Assembly: GCF_014905175.1 (NCBI RefSeq)
Contig: NC_057789.1
Coordinates: forward strand, 27,648,555 to 27,712,554
Direction of reading: 5' to 3'
Source of the DNA: Aphidius gifuensis
Lineage: Eukaryota; Arthropoda; Insecta; Hymenoptera; Braconidae
DNA length: 64,000 bases
A model generated the notes under the pieces. That model did not search any database and was not told the origin of the DNA. It saw only the letters and a list, made by a program, of their open reading frames with translations. Below are positions 24,301-36,340 of the stretch, piece after piece. The translations under genes were made by a program, and so were the position numbers. The first letter of the stretch is position 1, and the number at the start of each line of letters is the position of its first letter.

Positions 24301-25470
24301 TTTTTTTTTATTTGACAAGAATAATTATCACGCATATTTACTTCTTTTTAAATAAAATAATTTTTTAATTTTTTTGAACATTAGCTACTCTAGTCTATAT
24401 TCCATCTGTTTCAAAAACTTTTCTAGCTTAAATTATTTTCACTACTCATGCATTTTAGTCAAGTTTATACGAAGCACTGCGTCAGCTGTGCCAAAAGTCG
24501 AATCTGTGTCTCGTACATTTTGAAATATTTGAGTACAAATAATAATATTAGGGTTATATAAATTTTTATATTTTAAATCAAACATAAAGTTTGAAAGAAA
24601 AAAAATTTATATATCTATAAACTTCGTATGCAACTTATATAAATAATAAATAAAATTTATATATTTAATTTTAAAAAAAGTTACGAAATTAATTTATTTT
24701 TATTCTATTTATATTTTATAATAATTAAATCTTTTAATACTAATGTATATGGAATAAAAAAAAAACTATTGATTATTCCAAAATAAATAAAACAAGTCAA
24801 ACAATAAATGAAATTCACTTCTATCCATTTTAGTTTTTTTTTTTTTTTTTCTTTTGTATGAATAAATGTAATTTAATTTAATTTTTCCTTGAAGAATCCT
24901 TGGGACCCAAGTCAACCCAAGGGATGCATAAAATACCGAGTGAATTTTTTAAATGAAAATATTTTTCAGTTAGTAAACCGATTTGTCGCTTTACCCTGAC
25001 GCTTTTATATAAATTTTTGTAAAGAGACATTGTGCCAGCGATAAATTAATTAAATAAATGTACACATTTTCCTTGAAATTGATTAAAAACATATTTCGAA
25101 CTAACTTCTAACAAATAATATTTGTCAATCTCTAAACTATTAAATTTATCTTGAAAAACTAACCCTAGTTTTCATCAAGAAAATATAATTTTCCAAAAAT
25201 ATAATAAATTATGTAAATATTGGAATAAAGTTTGTCATAATAAAGCAAAAAAAAATTTCCTACAAAGACAAGAAAATGATACTGTCAACGAAACGATTGA
25301 AGAAGCCTTCAGTGTTTTTTTTTTTTTTTTTTCCGTAAGAAAACACAAGAGTCTTCACAATGTCTATTTATCGATTTATGCTGTATACATAAGAACATGT
25401 TCGAGCTAAGAAAGCGAGGTGAAGGACATATCGAAGTAAAGCCTTTATATTTTTTTTTTTTTTAAGTATT
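21371..25470. other. AT-rich non-coding stretch
   Basis: No gene seen. A small inverted repeat, CCTTGGG (24899-24905) against CCCAAGG (24916-24922), lies near the right end. Frames in 22.0-24.0 kb are hydrophobic translations of T-runs. Confidence 0.55.
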
Positions 25471-25556
25471 TTTTGTTCGATCAAGCTACCAATCTGACAA
25501 CGTGACTTGGCAGCGAATTTTTCTTCTACTGGTTTTCTCTGAGAAGGGCTCTAACC

Positions 25557-25754
25557 ATGGTGGTATTAAGCGCCATACAAATGCATTATATAAAACTCTT
25601 TATATTTATTTTTTTTAAATATATATATTTATTTTTCCCTGACGAAAAAAAAATTACTTTTATCCATTTGAAACTCTGGATCATCACCTTGATTCCCATG
25701 TTATTCAATATCTTTAACATACTTTTGTCGTTTACAGTCAGATTATCAATTTAG
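25557..25754 (+). CDS. Doubtful 65-codon ORF with a strong start context
   Basis: ACCATGG matches the eukaryotic start consensus. Upstream is a pyrimidine-rich tract ending GAGAAG (25500-25545). The peptide starts MVVLSAIQMHYIKLF and is then dominated by Phe, Ile and Leu, with one charged turn (PDEKK) between two hydrophobic stretches. That could be two membrane helices or simply AT-rich DNA in translation. No family recognised. Confidence 0.15.
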   Translation: MVVLSAIQMHYIKLFIFIFFKYIYLFFPDEKKITFIHLKLWIITLIPMLFNIFNILLSFTVRLSI

Positions 25755-27510
25755 CAGGATCGTTATATCGAGTACTTTGAACCTGATGAATTATTTACTC
25801 AAACGTATAACATGACGCGGGGATATATCTACATTTCTTGATCTTGTCATTGACCGCCTACGGCAATGCGAAATAACGTGCGTTATATATTATGATTATT
25901 ATTAAAATTAATTTATTTATTTTGTTTTAATAAATATAAAATTATATTCAAGTATAATAATATATGAAACATGTCAATATCATATTAAAAATTTTCAATG
26001 ATAAATGAATGAGTGAATAAATAAAATACTTTTAGTTTTAAACAAATGCCTTCTTTTATTTTTTACAAGCTAATTTTTTTATTTTATTTTTCATGTTTAT
26101 CGAGGTGAGTTAATGACACTTTAGATGTATCCATCATAATAGCAACATTGTAGTAACTTTATATACCGTCTCATCATTATTCGTGGTATGGACATTTGGA
26201 TTTTAAGTACGTGATATGCATAATGTAAGGACTCATGAATTTCATCGTAATTGAACGTTTTGGATAATTTTCGCATAAGCCTTATGGTAAATCTTATCGT
26301 AGAAAAATAAAAAATATGTATATATATATATTATTAGAGGGATATAGGTGGAAAAAAAATACTTCAAGTATTATTTTTTTATTTGTTTTTTTTTTTTGGC
26401 TTTAATAAGAATATTTGTATGATTTGTTTGTACGGTTTTTATTGTATATTTTTTTTTGTATTTTAAATTCTATTCCATAATGCTTTTAAAACCAAAATGG
26501 AATTGAGAAAAAAGATTGCAAAGCCTCTGGGGAATTTTGGACCTGCGTGCACGTTTCTTGAAATTTAAAAATAAAAATCTTTCTTCAACTAAAAGATAGA
26601 ATCGTTTTTGTTTATAAGATAAAAAAATAATCATATAAAAATCAACTCTATTGTCAATGAAAATAAAATAAAAAAAAAAAAAAACAATTTATTTGAATGA
26701 ATTTAAATTAAATTATAAAATTTATAAATTAAAAAAAAAAAAACTATATTATCAAAGTAATTTTTTTATTTAAATTTGTAGGTGGGAAAAATAAAACCTA
26801 AAATGAGCCATAAAATAAAGTGATAAAAGTTGAAAAATGATATAAAAAAAAATAAAATAACATCATCATTAAAAAATATAAAATATATACAAAAGTTAAA
26901 AAATAAAATTAAAATGATTGTTGAAAAATGGTTTAGCTCATTTTGGTTTATATACACAAGGGATAAATTTTTTATTCTTGACTGGTTAATAGTACCACAT
27001 GGGTCTGAAAATTTAATAGAGGTCAGACAAGGGTACCTTAAATTATAAATTATAACAATTGTAGACGTGAGCACTTTGAATTCAACTGTATATAAATTCA
27101 CATATTTTCCTCTTTAGTCCTTCCAGTCTCTATGAATTATATGCTTCTTTTTTACAAAGGCTTTATCGCGGTTCTGTTCATTTATCAATTTTATTATTTT
27201 ATTTTAAATTGTTGACAAGGTATGTATTGATACATGGTAAAACATTGTATCATATCTCTTCTCAAGTATTTTGTGTTGATTTTAAAAATAAAAAATCAAC
27301 TGATATAGTCGTTATTTTCCGACATGTATTCTGGTTTATTATATGCGACTTGTTTGACAACATTATCAAGTATATAAGCCGCAATGAAAAATCTTTCTAC
27401 AAACATGATTGTATGTATGATCATTGTATGCATAAAAATATAAAAAAATAAATAAATTTTTAATAAGTCTAAATAATATATATATATTTTTTTTTAATAC
27501 TTCATGTATT
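25755..27510. other. AT-rich stretch with a short GC-richer edge
   Basis: 25755-25880 still has above-background G and C, and the rest is A/T-rich. The minus frame at 26766-27101 and the plus frames at 26830-27048 and 27209-27451 have no recognisable domain. A donor-like CGAG|GTGAGT at about 26105 has no matching exon. Confidence 0.5.
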
Positions 27511-27717
27511 GTGCTATTTTGTCGCTTAGAATTGGTGTGGTTTCACAGTGAAACAGAGGCAAGTGATAATTACTCTGGCCAGCTGGCACAGATTATGACT
27601 GCCGATGCAAATTGCACGAGTAATTTTCCTATTTTACCGGCTTTTGTTAATGCTTCGCAATCAATCATTTCTCTTATATATATATATATCAACACAAAGC
27701 CCCACAAAGTCACTTGA
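27511..27717 (+). other. GC-richer open segment, possible exon
   Basis: After a T-rich tract ending TCGCTTAG, one frame stays open for about 60 codons with mixed residues, for example WFHSETEASDNYSGQL and TADANCTSNFPILPAFV, before falling into TA repeats. There is no clear donor at the right edge. The perfect 7-1-7 inverted repeat GTTTCACAGTGAAAC (27540-27554) lies inside, which would also suit a protein-binding site. I do not recognise the peptide. Confidence 0.25.
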
Positions 27718-30700
27718 TTATCCTTCAATTTACTCTAATGAATTGAATTAAAATAAAATAAAAAAATACCATTTAAATAATTTTGATAAATTTATATATA
27801 TATTCAAGTAATTTTTTATGGCTATTATAATTTATTTTAAAAATATATTTTCGAGAAACAGGTGTGTGTGTATATATATTACTCAAACTGTCATATTAAA
27901 TAATAAATGTAGAGAAAAAAAAAATAAATTAAAAGATAAGATAAAAATAAATATATGAATAAATAAAACAGGTAGACACAGTAGGGTTGAAAAAAATAAA
28001 TAAATATATATGTAACCACACATGTATGTGAAAAATAAAAAACAACAACAAAGTGTAATTATTAAAAATTCAAGAAAGTTCTTCACTAATAGTACCGCAA
28101 CCAGCATTAAATTCTACTGGTAGTGGTAATTTATCGCTTACGCCCACTGAGCTCAAGAAGCCCGCGCGGTGCCAAGCCTACACATGGATAAATAAATGCA
28201 AACTCTCAGATACATGAAAAAAAATAAAATAATAATAATAATGATGATAAAACGAATGAATCGTACATAGTGATTCAAGAGAAACCGTAAAATTGCAGAG
28301 TCAGTATGAACTTCTGAATATGATTGGTGGAGAAGACCAAGAAAAAAACAAAAAAAAAAGACATATGGGTATGTCTGGGTCAAGTAAGTGCAAATAAAGA
28401 AAAAAATTTTATCAAGACCTATTGCCACACCTAGTGGTGCTTACAGGTAACTTTACTGCATGACTTAAGTTGATACATATTTATTCTCCCTTTTTTTTTT
28501 TTTTTCTTTTTGTTTTTTTACTTGCTAGCAGAAATTTTTTTTGATAAATATTTAATGAAATAGCTAAATATTTGAAATGATTGAATTGTTCATTTATTTG
28601 TTTTATTTATTTTTGAAATTAAATGTTACATATTTGTGTGTATGCTTGTTCGTCAAAAAGTTATGGTAAGAGCAAATAAAACTATATAAATAAAATGATG
28701 AAATTTTTTTTTCATTTATTAAGTAAATATTAGAAAATAAATTTTTTTCATATTGTATTTTAATTTAATGTTAAAAAATACTCGTGAATTTTTTGAATAG
28801 ACGAGTTGATGAATTAATTTTATTTATCAGAACAATGCACACAATATTTTTTCAAATTTATGTAAATGGAAAAATTAAAAAAAAAAAATGGGTAAATTGT
28901 TACTGCTTTGTTTATTTAAAAAAAAAAATTTATATTTGCACGTTAATCAAAACTGCGATACGGACATAAAATCAAATTGCATATGGTTTATTTATCGATA
29001 AGAAATAAAAAAAAAAAAAAAAAGCACAAGCCGCACCTAAATATTTACATTCTGTGAAATATAAATTCTCGTAGTGTATTTTAATAAAACAAAAAAATAA
29101 TATATAAATTTTTTTTTAACCAGGAAGAAATTATATCGATCAGTTTAGTGCTACTTCCAATATATGAGCATAATTTTTTTGTTGCTTCATCATGACTTGT
29201 ACGTAGATGAATAAAAAAAATTTCCACATTTTGCTTGTAGATAATAAGTATAAGTATAATGTGGTGGGGAGTTTGAAAAAAAAATTAAAACAAAAAACGC
29301 AATTAGTTGCACTTTAGTTAAGAGTATATGATGAATCTTTTGAGTACAGTTTAACGACTCTACATACACGTTCAAGTTGTATTACCTGTAAATATGTCGT
29401 CTTGCACTAGTCTATTCAAGCAAAGCTTGCAAGTGACTTAGTGATCGTAAATGAGCGACTTTAAGATGCTACTTATATGCACAAGTTACTTACAATGTAC
29501 TCATCAATTTTTATGTACTATATTTTGATTATTTGTTTTTTTTATTCTCACATTGAAATGAGAAATAAATTTTAAGATTTAAAAAAAAAATTATTCTACA
29601 GTTAAACTAAGAAATATTTTAATTTTATATTTATATATTTAATAATTGAATAAATAAATTTTATTTTGACAGTATCGTACTGAAATTGAACTGATATTAT
29701 TGAAACTAGTAATTTTTTTTTTAAATTTATCATAGAAAAACTTGATTAAAATTTTTACTTGAATTTGTCTGACCAAAGCAAGTGTTTTCTACTTGCAAAA
29801 AAAAAAAAAGCTGTATACAAATTTTCTTCTCTATTTTAAATATTAAAATTTGTCATGAGAATTAAAAACTAAAATTTATTTCATCGTAGTTTGATAATAG
29901 AAGAGTATTATCAAAGGTTTGTTGGTTACTTTTATTTTTAAATTTACAAAAGTTTTAATCAAAACCATGTATCACTCGTTGGTTCATTACAACAAAAGTT
30001 TTGTTAACATATTTACTTCAATATCTACTAGGAAAATTTAGATAACCGTATACATCATGTTAGCGTAACATTATTCATTTATTTCGATATGTAAAATGAC
30101 CGCACATCAACTTTGACATGTACATCGTAATTGAGAACAGTCGAAAATACTATATAGTTTTAGTTCAAGTTTGAAAAGTCACTCTGATGATAATTAAATT
30201 TTCACATGTTAACCAACAGCTAGCATCGAATGTTATTACTTCTTAAATTGTCAAGAGTCAAGGCAATTAAATATTGAACAATAAATTGTCAGAATATTAT
30301 TTAATTTATGTGTTTATCAAACTTTGAAAATACAATATTTTATTAAATCCTGTCGACATAGTTTTATAAATAATTCATGACCCAATATTACCAAATTGAA
30401 TTAATGATAATTTTTCTTTTAATCAAATTATATTGTTCTTGCGAAAAAAAATAAAAAAAAAAAACAAAAAAATTGAATAACAAGTTTTTAATAAAATCAT
30501 CAAATCTTAACAAATTGTTGAGAAAATAAATTAATTAAAAATTCAACAAAGTAAAATAAATTGTCAACAAATATATAAAATAATAAGAAAATGTAATTAT
30601 CAATTTGCATAAATGAATTTTATTTTGGTCATTTCCTGGTATTAAGTTTGTGAAAGTGTTCAAAATTTAACAATTTCTGTAGAAAGCGTCAAGTTACCTT

Positions 30701-31880
30701 GGGGAATTTTCATCGTCGCCTTTTCTATAGTCTTACAAAAGATAAACCACCACTGTACTCTAGAGAGTTTTACTTGAGAAAGTAGCTAGTTGTAATATTT
30801 GATAACAAATAGTAAGCTTGAAAATGTTCAGTTGGTATATGCAACAAAAGACTCGAGGGAAGACTAGCAAAACAACTTCAACTAACGAGAGACGTATTTT
30901 AAAATACATACAGAAGCTCTTAAAATAGAGAATTCGGAATAGAAACTTTTAAAATGCATAACGAATTTTTTTCAACAAAAAAAAAAATTAATTAACAAAA
31001 AAAAATTAATATTTAATGTCAAAATTTGAAAAATTATTCATCTTTCGAATGATTGTTTTTTTTTTTTCAAATTAATTTAAAATTAGAGATTACTAAAACT
31101 GGTTTTCCTGAAACCACTCTTACAAGCGAGTTATACAAAATTAAAAATCAGCTTTAATTTTAACTTGTGTTTTCATTATAATACAGTATAATTTGAAATT
31201 TAAAATTAAAATAGTCTAAAAGAAAAAAAAAAAGCAAAAAAAGCGTTTTCAAATTAATAAAACCATGTAAGATAAATTAATTCATATGCTTATTAAAAAT
31301 TATTGTTTAACTATTGTTTAAATATTTTTAATTAATATACAAAAAAAAAAAATAGATAAATTTTAAAACAGTCAATTATTATTAAATTTTAATATGAAAA
31401 GTTAACACATTTTCTAATAAGTTGAATTTGTAGTATATGATACGTTGATGGCAACTGATGATTGAAGCAACTATAGTAATTACTCATATAAAGTTTTATT
31501 TTAATTCTACTCAAAAGTTTTCTCATCAGTGCTAAAATATAAATAACCATTGAATAAAATTAATAAAGTGTTTTTTGAAATGAAAATAATTTAAAAAAAA
31601 AAAATAATATATAATTTTTTAAATATAAATAATAAAGTTGTCGGCATCAATATGACAAGTAGAAAAAAAATGAAATTTATTTTTTATTTACATTTAAAAA
31701 GACTGTAAATGTAAATATATGTAACACTAAAGTGCTACTGGTGAGAGAGTATTATGTTGATGATTCAATAGTATAAAATCACAAACCACAAACATAACAT
31801 ACATATGCATCATGTACTTACTCAAAAGGACGCAAATATACCTCTATGTCAAAAGTGTATACATTACGCGCTTTACCGAT
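27718..31880. other. AT-rich non-coding stretch
   Basis: No supported gene. A GC-richer spot at 28060-28160 and another at 28280-28460 have no lasting frame. The rest is homopolymer-rich. Confidence 0.55.
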
Positions 31881-32140
31881 GATAAATGTTACAAGATGTA
31901 TACGTCAAGCAGTTCATGGCCTGGTACCGACATCAGGACCGTACATCAAACCGGTACACTGACCTACAACATTATATACACTACTATTGGATCGTCGAAT
32001 GTTGCACACTTGTGCACACACGCGTGATTCGAGACGTCTATTATACGGAGTTTCGAACACGATAATTACAACTCCCCCTCCACACACACACTGTGGATAG
32101 ACTTGCACGTGCGACATCGGTATAGGGTCAAGTATTTTAC
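31881..32140. other. CpG-containing island, both strands open
   Basis: Frames run through it on plus (31812-32027) and minus (31914-32144), a usual effect of locally higher GC. Peptides such as WPGTDIRTVHQTGTLTY (plus) are not recognised. It lies 0.5 kb before the exon candidate at 32675, so a promoter or untranslated exon is possible. Confidence 0.25.
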
Positions 32141-32674
32141 ACATTATTAATGTATGTGTGTTTAAAAATTATATACAACACGTATTGTGTGTATTTTTTT
32201 TTTTTATAGGTAAAATTTTCTAAATTAAATGATCAATGTCCCTCAATTTACAGTTAACAATTAAATTCATTATGTCATTATTTTTATTAATATATAATTA
32301 AAATTATTATTTTTTTTTTTTGTAATTGGATAAAAGAAAATAATTTTTTTTAGTATTATAATTAATTAATTTTTATATGATTTTATTATATATATATTTA
32401 ATTTAAAAAATAAAAACATCTTTTATGTTGATAGAAAACATATGTGCAATTTCAAATTGATAAAAATTGTCGATTTCAATTTTTCACTGTTCAAAAAAAG
32501 CAACGAGAAAAAATAAATAAAATCGTATTTTCAGTGAAAACTTTCGTATATACTATTTCCATCGCGATTGACGCACTCTACCGCGAGTTTGGTTCAATCT
32601 GTCTTTTTTTTTTTTTATTTTTTTATCATTCTCTTTTTACTCCTACTTAGTTTGCTTTTTCCATTCACTTGCAG

Positions 32675-32810
32675 AAGAGGACATTCCATTAGAGTGAGTT
32701 CGATAACGATTGCCAACGGCGTTCACTGGAAAAATGCTGAGACTCCGTCTGGAATCGAAAATCGTTCCCAAACGTCTCCTCTACGAGATGAGTCCAGCAA
32801 TTCAAAAAAA
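32675..32810 (+). CDS. Candidate internal exon, unrecognised product
   Basis: TTTTTCCATTCACTTGCAG (ending 32674) is a strong acceptor, and AAAAAAA|GTAAGAAAG supplies a donor at 32810/32811. Only one plus frame is free of stops over the 136 bases. It reads GHSIRVSSITIANGVHWKN and then a Ser/Asn/Glu-rich hydrophilic stretch ending SSNSKK. Composition is far above background in G and C. The minus strand is open too (32723-32944), and a short alternative frame opens at an ATG near 32733. No domain is recognised. The upstream T-tract means the plus ORF visible from 32568 is longer than the likely exon. Confidence 0.35.
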
Positions 32811-35620
32811 GTAAGAAAGAAAAGATTTAATTTAATGGAGAATTGCGATAGCAAACGATGGTATAAGTTTTCCTGCACTTTTATACTTGGGACATCCCAA
32901 TTTTCACGCCTCATCTCATTCAAATGATAAATGTTTTTATACAACTTTTTTAATGTATATTGTATGATCTTACTAAAACTTGATTTTTTATCTATTCGTC
33001 TTTTTTTTTTTTTTCTTCCAATTATTATATTTTCATTATTACAAATACCAATGTATATTCAAAGAGTTTAATTATCCGACAAATTTATTACTATTCAATT
33101 ACCAATAATTTATGAACGTTTGTAAATTAAATATTAATATACAATTAAGATTAAAACTGGTACTATAATATCAACACGACTACAAACAAGTCAACAACAA
33201 AAAAAAGTTGTTACTTCTTTGCACTTTATTATTCGTTGACACGTCAAATACAAATACTATCTAAATTAGAATCTTATCAATATAAAAATAAATAATGTAA
33301 GTGAATTTCAATGGCATGGATGACTGGAGATAATTATATTTTGCTCAACTTTGTATTTATTTTCTTCACAGCAGTTGGTCAAAAAAAAAAAAAAAAATGA
33401 AATGCTTGAAAATTTCACATAAATAGTGTGGAAAAAAAAAAATAAAGTAGAAAATACGATATGATAGGGCTAACATGATACGAGCTAGGTAGCCTATCTG
33501 AAACCATACATTTTCAAGATGAACCATCGTATTATCAGCTACTATCACACTGCTACATGTAATTGGATTTTATTGAACAGCTTGGCTACCGCACTAGCTG
33601 GTGTAATTTTTTTCCGTTTTATAAAAACTTCCGTAGTATGAAAATATCTTATGACTATGATATGCTCTTGCAAATTTAACTTTAGTGAATTTGTAGAATT
33701 TTTTTTTAAATAAAAATAAAAAATAAAAAACTATGAATGATTTTCCAACTTAAAAATTCTTCAATTTTGTATATTTTTTTGAGAACAATAATCACTATTG
33801 GCTCATTATACGATTGCTCAACTTGTCACGAGACAGGAATTTTTAAATATACAAAAACTTGATTTTAAAATTTGTCGTGACTACCGGTCAACTTCAATTG
33901 TGCTACTTAAAACACAACCACATGTGTGATGTATGAACTGTGTATCCCGTAAGTGATCAAAAACGAGGCTGAGAAAAAAAAAAGTAAATAAAAAATAGTC
34001 GTAAAGAGTACGACGATAACCACCGGTATTTTTGTTTAATCATACTTAGCATCAATGTTCTTAAATGCTTAATTTTTTATCCGGATGAGCACATAGATCG
34101 ACGTGCATTTGGTTTTAAGTATACAAAGTACAGATGATAAGTGGATGATTAAATGACCAGTTAACATTATATATTCAAGTTATTAAAGAGTTTAATATTT
34201 TCATCATCATTCAACTGTTATCAATGTGTCAGATAAAATGTTATGCTAAACGCACGATAATTTATTTACAAATATTCCAGTTCTACAATGCAATAAACAA
34301 ATCGCAAATTAATTAATTGCTAAATGAAAAATTTTTAATGCTCATCTATTTTATAGACAGAAAAAGAAAATAAAAATTAATTTTGATGGAGAAATTTTTA
34401 TACGATTTATCAGTTTAGTATATTTTGAATTTGTATTTTTTTTTTAATATTTAAAATATAATTTAAAAGTTTGTATATAAAAAAAAACTATCAAGTTGAA
34501 ATATATATGTTTTTTTTTTTTTTTATTATTCAAAGGTTTATCTGACATCAACAAGATAAATTTTATCGTATTTTGTCATTCTCTAAAGTCAATAAATCAC
34601 GTTTTTTGTAATCGTATATATTATCTACGTCTGAATTTGTTCTTGAGTTGTTATATTTTTTTTATTATATTTTTATATTAGATACTTTTTTCGTCTTTTT
34701 TTTTTTCTTGTATTTCGATTTTCCGCTATTGCCACCGCATCTTGAAAATTCTCAAGAGTACGATACTTTTCTCGAGTGAGTTGGGGGTCACCTGCTGCGT
34801 TTTTGCAACAGAGGCGATTCGCCAAACTCATTGCTTCATAAATCAAAGCGTAATACAATACATAAATCATATAACGATACACCATTATCTAGCCGTGTCA
34901 AGCTGCAAAGTTGAACCAATAAAAAAAAATATAGAGACTAAACTTTTCAGCAAACTATTTTAAGGATAAATCAATATGTACACAACAAGTGAATGTCAAT
35001 TTAACATTTGCGTACAGGTGTCTTATGTCATACATTTTAAATTTATTTAATTTGTCGACAATGATATTTAATTTTTTTCCAACGACAAACTTGTAATAAA
35101 ATTTAAGAATAATTATCATTTTACAAGTATAAATTATTTCGCGAGAAATTTAATTTTTAAACAAGTTTAATTTAAAGTTATTTTTTTTTAAACAAAAAAA
35201 AAAGAAATATATTAAGTTTAATTTAATTTTTACAGTCTAAAAAACAACCTTCAACTTTTATTGTTTTATAAAAGTTTAATTTGATTTTTTTATTTTTTTA
35301 AAAAGTTATTATCGGTGAATGAAAAAAAGCGTAAAAAATTACAAATTAATATTTATCTATTACAAAGACATTTTCGGTAAATTTTTCAACTTGATGTTAA
35401 AAATAGAAAAATAGAAAAAACTTTTTCAAGTTTTGCACTGTTGAGAGATATCTATATTTGGTAAAAAGTCAGAGTGTACGCATCATTACACTTGAATTTT
35501 AAAAGTATTGTAGTTTATCTTGAAGCAAGTAAAAAGGGTCGGAGGAAACAAAAGTCATGAGAGTTTTCAACATTGTAAAATACTTTTTTATTTCTTGCTC
35601 TTTTTTTTTTTTTTTTTAAA
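32811..35620. other. AT-rich non-coding stretch
   Basis: No gene seen. A GC-richer patch at 34730-34820 gives overlapping short frames on both strands (plus 34742, minus 34673-34885) without a recognisable motif. Confidence 0.5.
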
Positions 35621-35660
35621 TCAGGTAAAATCGACTTTGTTCAATTCCATTATTGGATGA

Positions 35661-35812
35661 ATGGCTTTTGTTCAACAACGACAATCGGAGAAAGTGCCTC
35701 TTGTGTTTCGAAGATACGATATATGTCGATACCATAAATGTTTTGGTCACGATACGATTCAAGCGTGCGCAACCACAACTTCCAGTAATTTTTTAAATAT
35801 ATTATTTATTGA
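35661..35812 (+). pseudogene. Possible relic of a retrotransposon gag zinc motif
   Basis: The first part of a 96-codon plus frame reads VFRRYDICRYHKCFGHDTIQ and then ACATTTSSN. Many insect LTR-retrotransposon gag proteins carry C-x-YH-xx-FG-x5-C-xx-PC. Here C-x-YH-xx-FG is exact, the next Cys is one residue further on, and the final Pro-Cys pair is lost. After about 50 codons the frame enters A/T-rich sequence. No LTR, protease or reverse transcriptase is visible nearby, so this would be a small decayed fragment. A strong T-tract and TCAG|GTAAAA precede it at 35624/35625. Chance similarity cannot be excluded. Confidence 0.35.
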
Positions 35813-36305
35813 ACTTAGCCAAAACAATATCATTTCGAAAAAAAAAAATAAAATAAAAGCATCGCTAATATATAATTATAATTTAAATAGAAATAGAGTT
35901 AGCATCGTGTTACTTTGCGGTTTATCAGTGAAAGTTAATGAACTGAACTGAAGTTCAAACAGACTGAAATTTTTTCAGTTGGATGAATCTAATGAATATA
36001 ATGATAAAGTCAAACAAAGTAAAATTGGTACTTTTATTAAATTAATATTGAGTCAATTATTAAAGTATAATAATTCATTCGAGAATTAAAAAAATAAAAA
36101 AGAAATATTTATTCTGTTTTAATAATTTTTTTACTTGGATGAAATTTAATTGTTGTACTGATGATTATATTTTTTTATAATAATTATTTCGAGTATTTTT
36201 AATCTTGTATATTAATTGAATAAAACTCACGTATTTTAATTGATCCTCGATATTTATATTAAATAAATATAGCATTTTTAGAAGAGTTGAAAAAATGAAA
36301 AAAAA

Positions 36306-36340
36306 ACTCACCTGAAACAGATAAAATAAAATAAATTAAT
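36306..36340 (-). other. Candidate recursive splice site (zero-length exon)
   Basis: On the minus strand TTATTTTATCTGTTTCAG is followed at once by GTGAGTTTT, with the junction between 36312 and 36311. A full 3' splice site directly abutting a full 5' splice site is the known signature of ratchet points in long Drosophila introns. Use is inferred, not shown. Confidence 0.4.

Noticed and set aside
26095..26112. Consensus donor CGAG|GTGAGT
   Set aside because: No exon-like sequence lies upstream, and isolated donors are expected by chance over 64 kb.
26766..27101. 111-codon minus frame
   Set aside because: Overlaps an equally open plus frame, is Phe/Ile-rich and ends in homopolymer. No motif.
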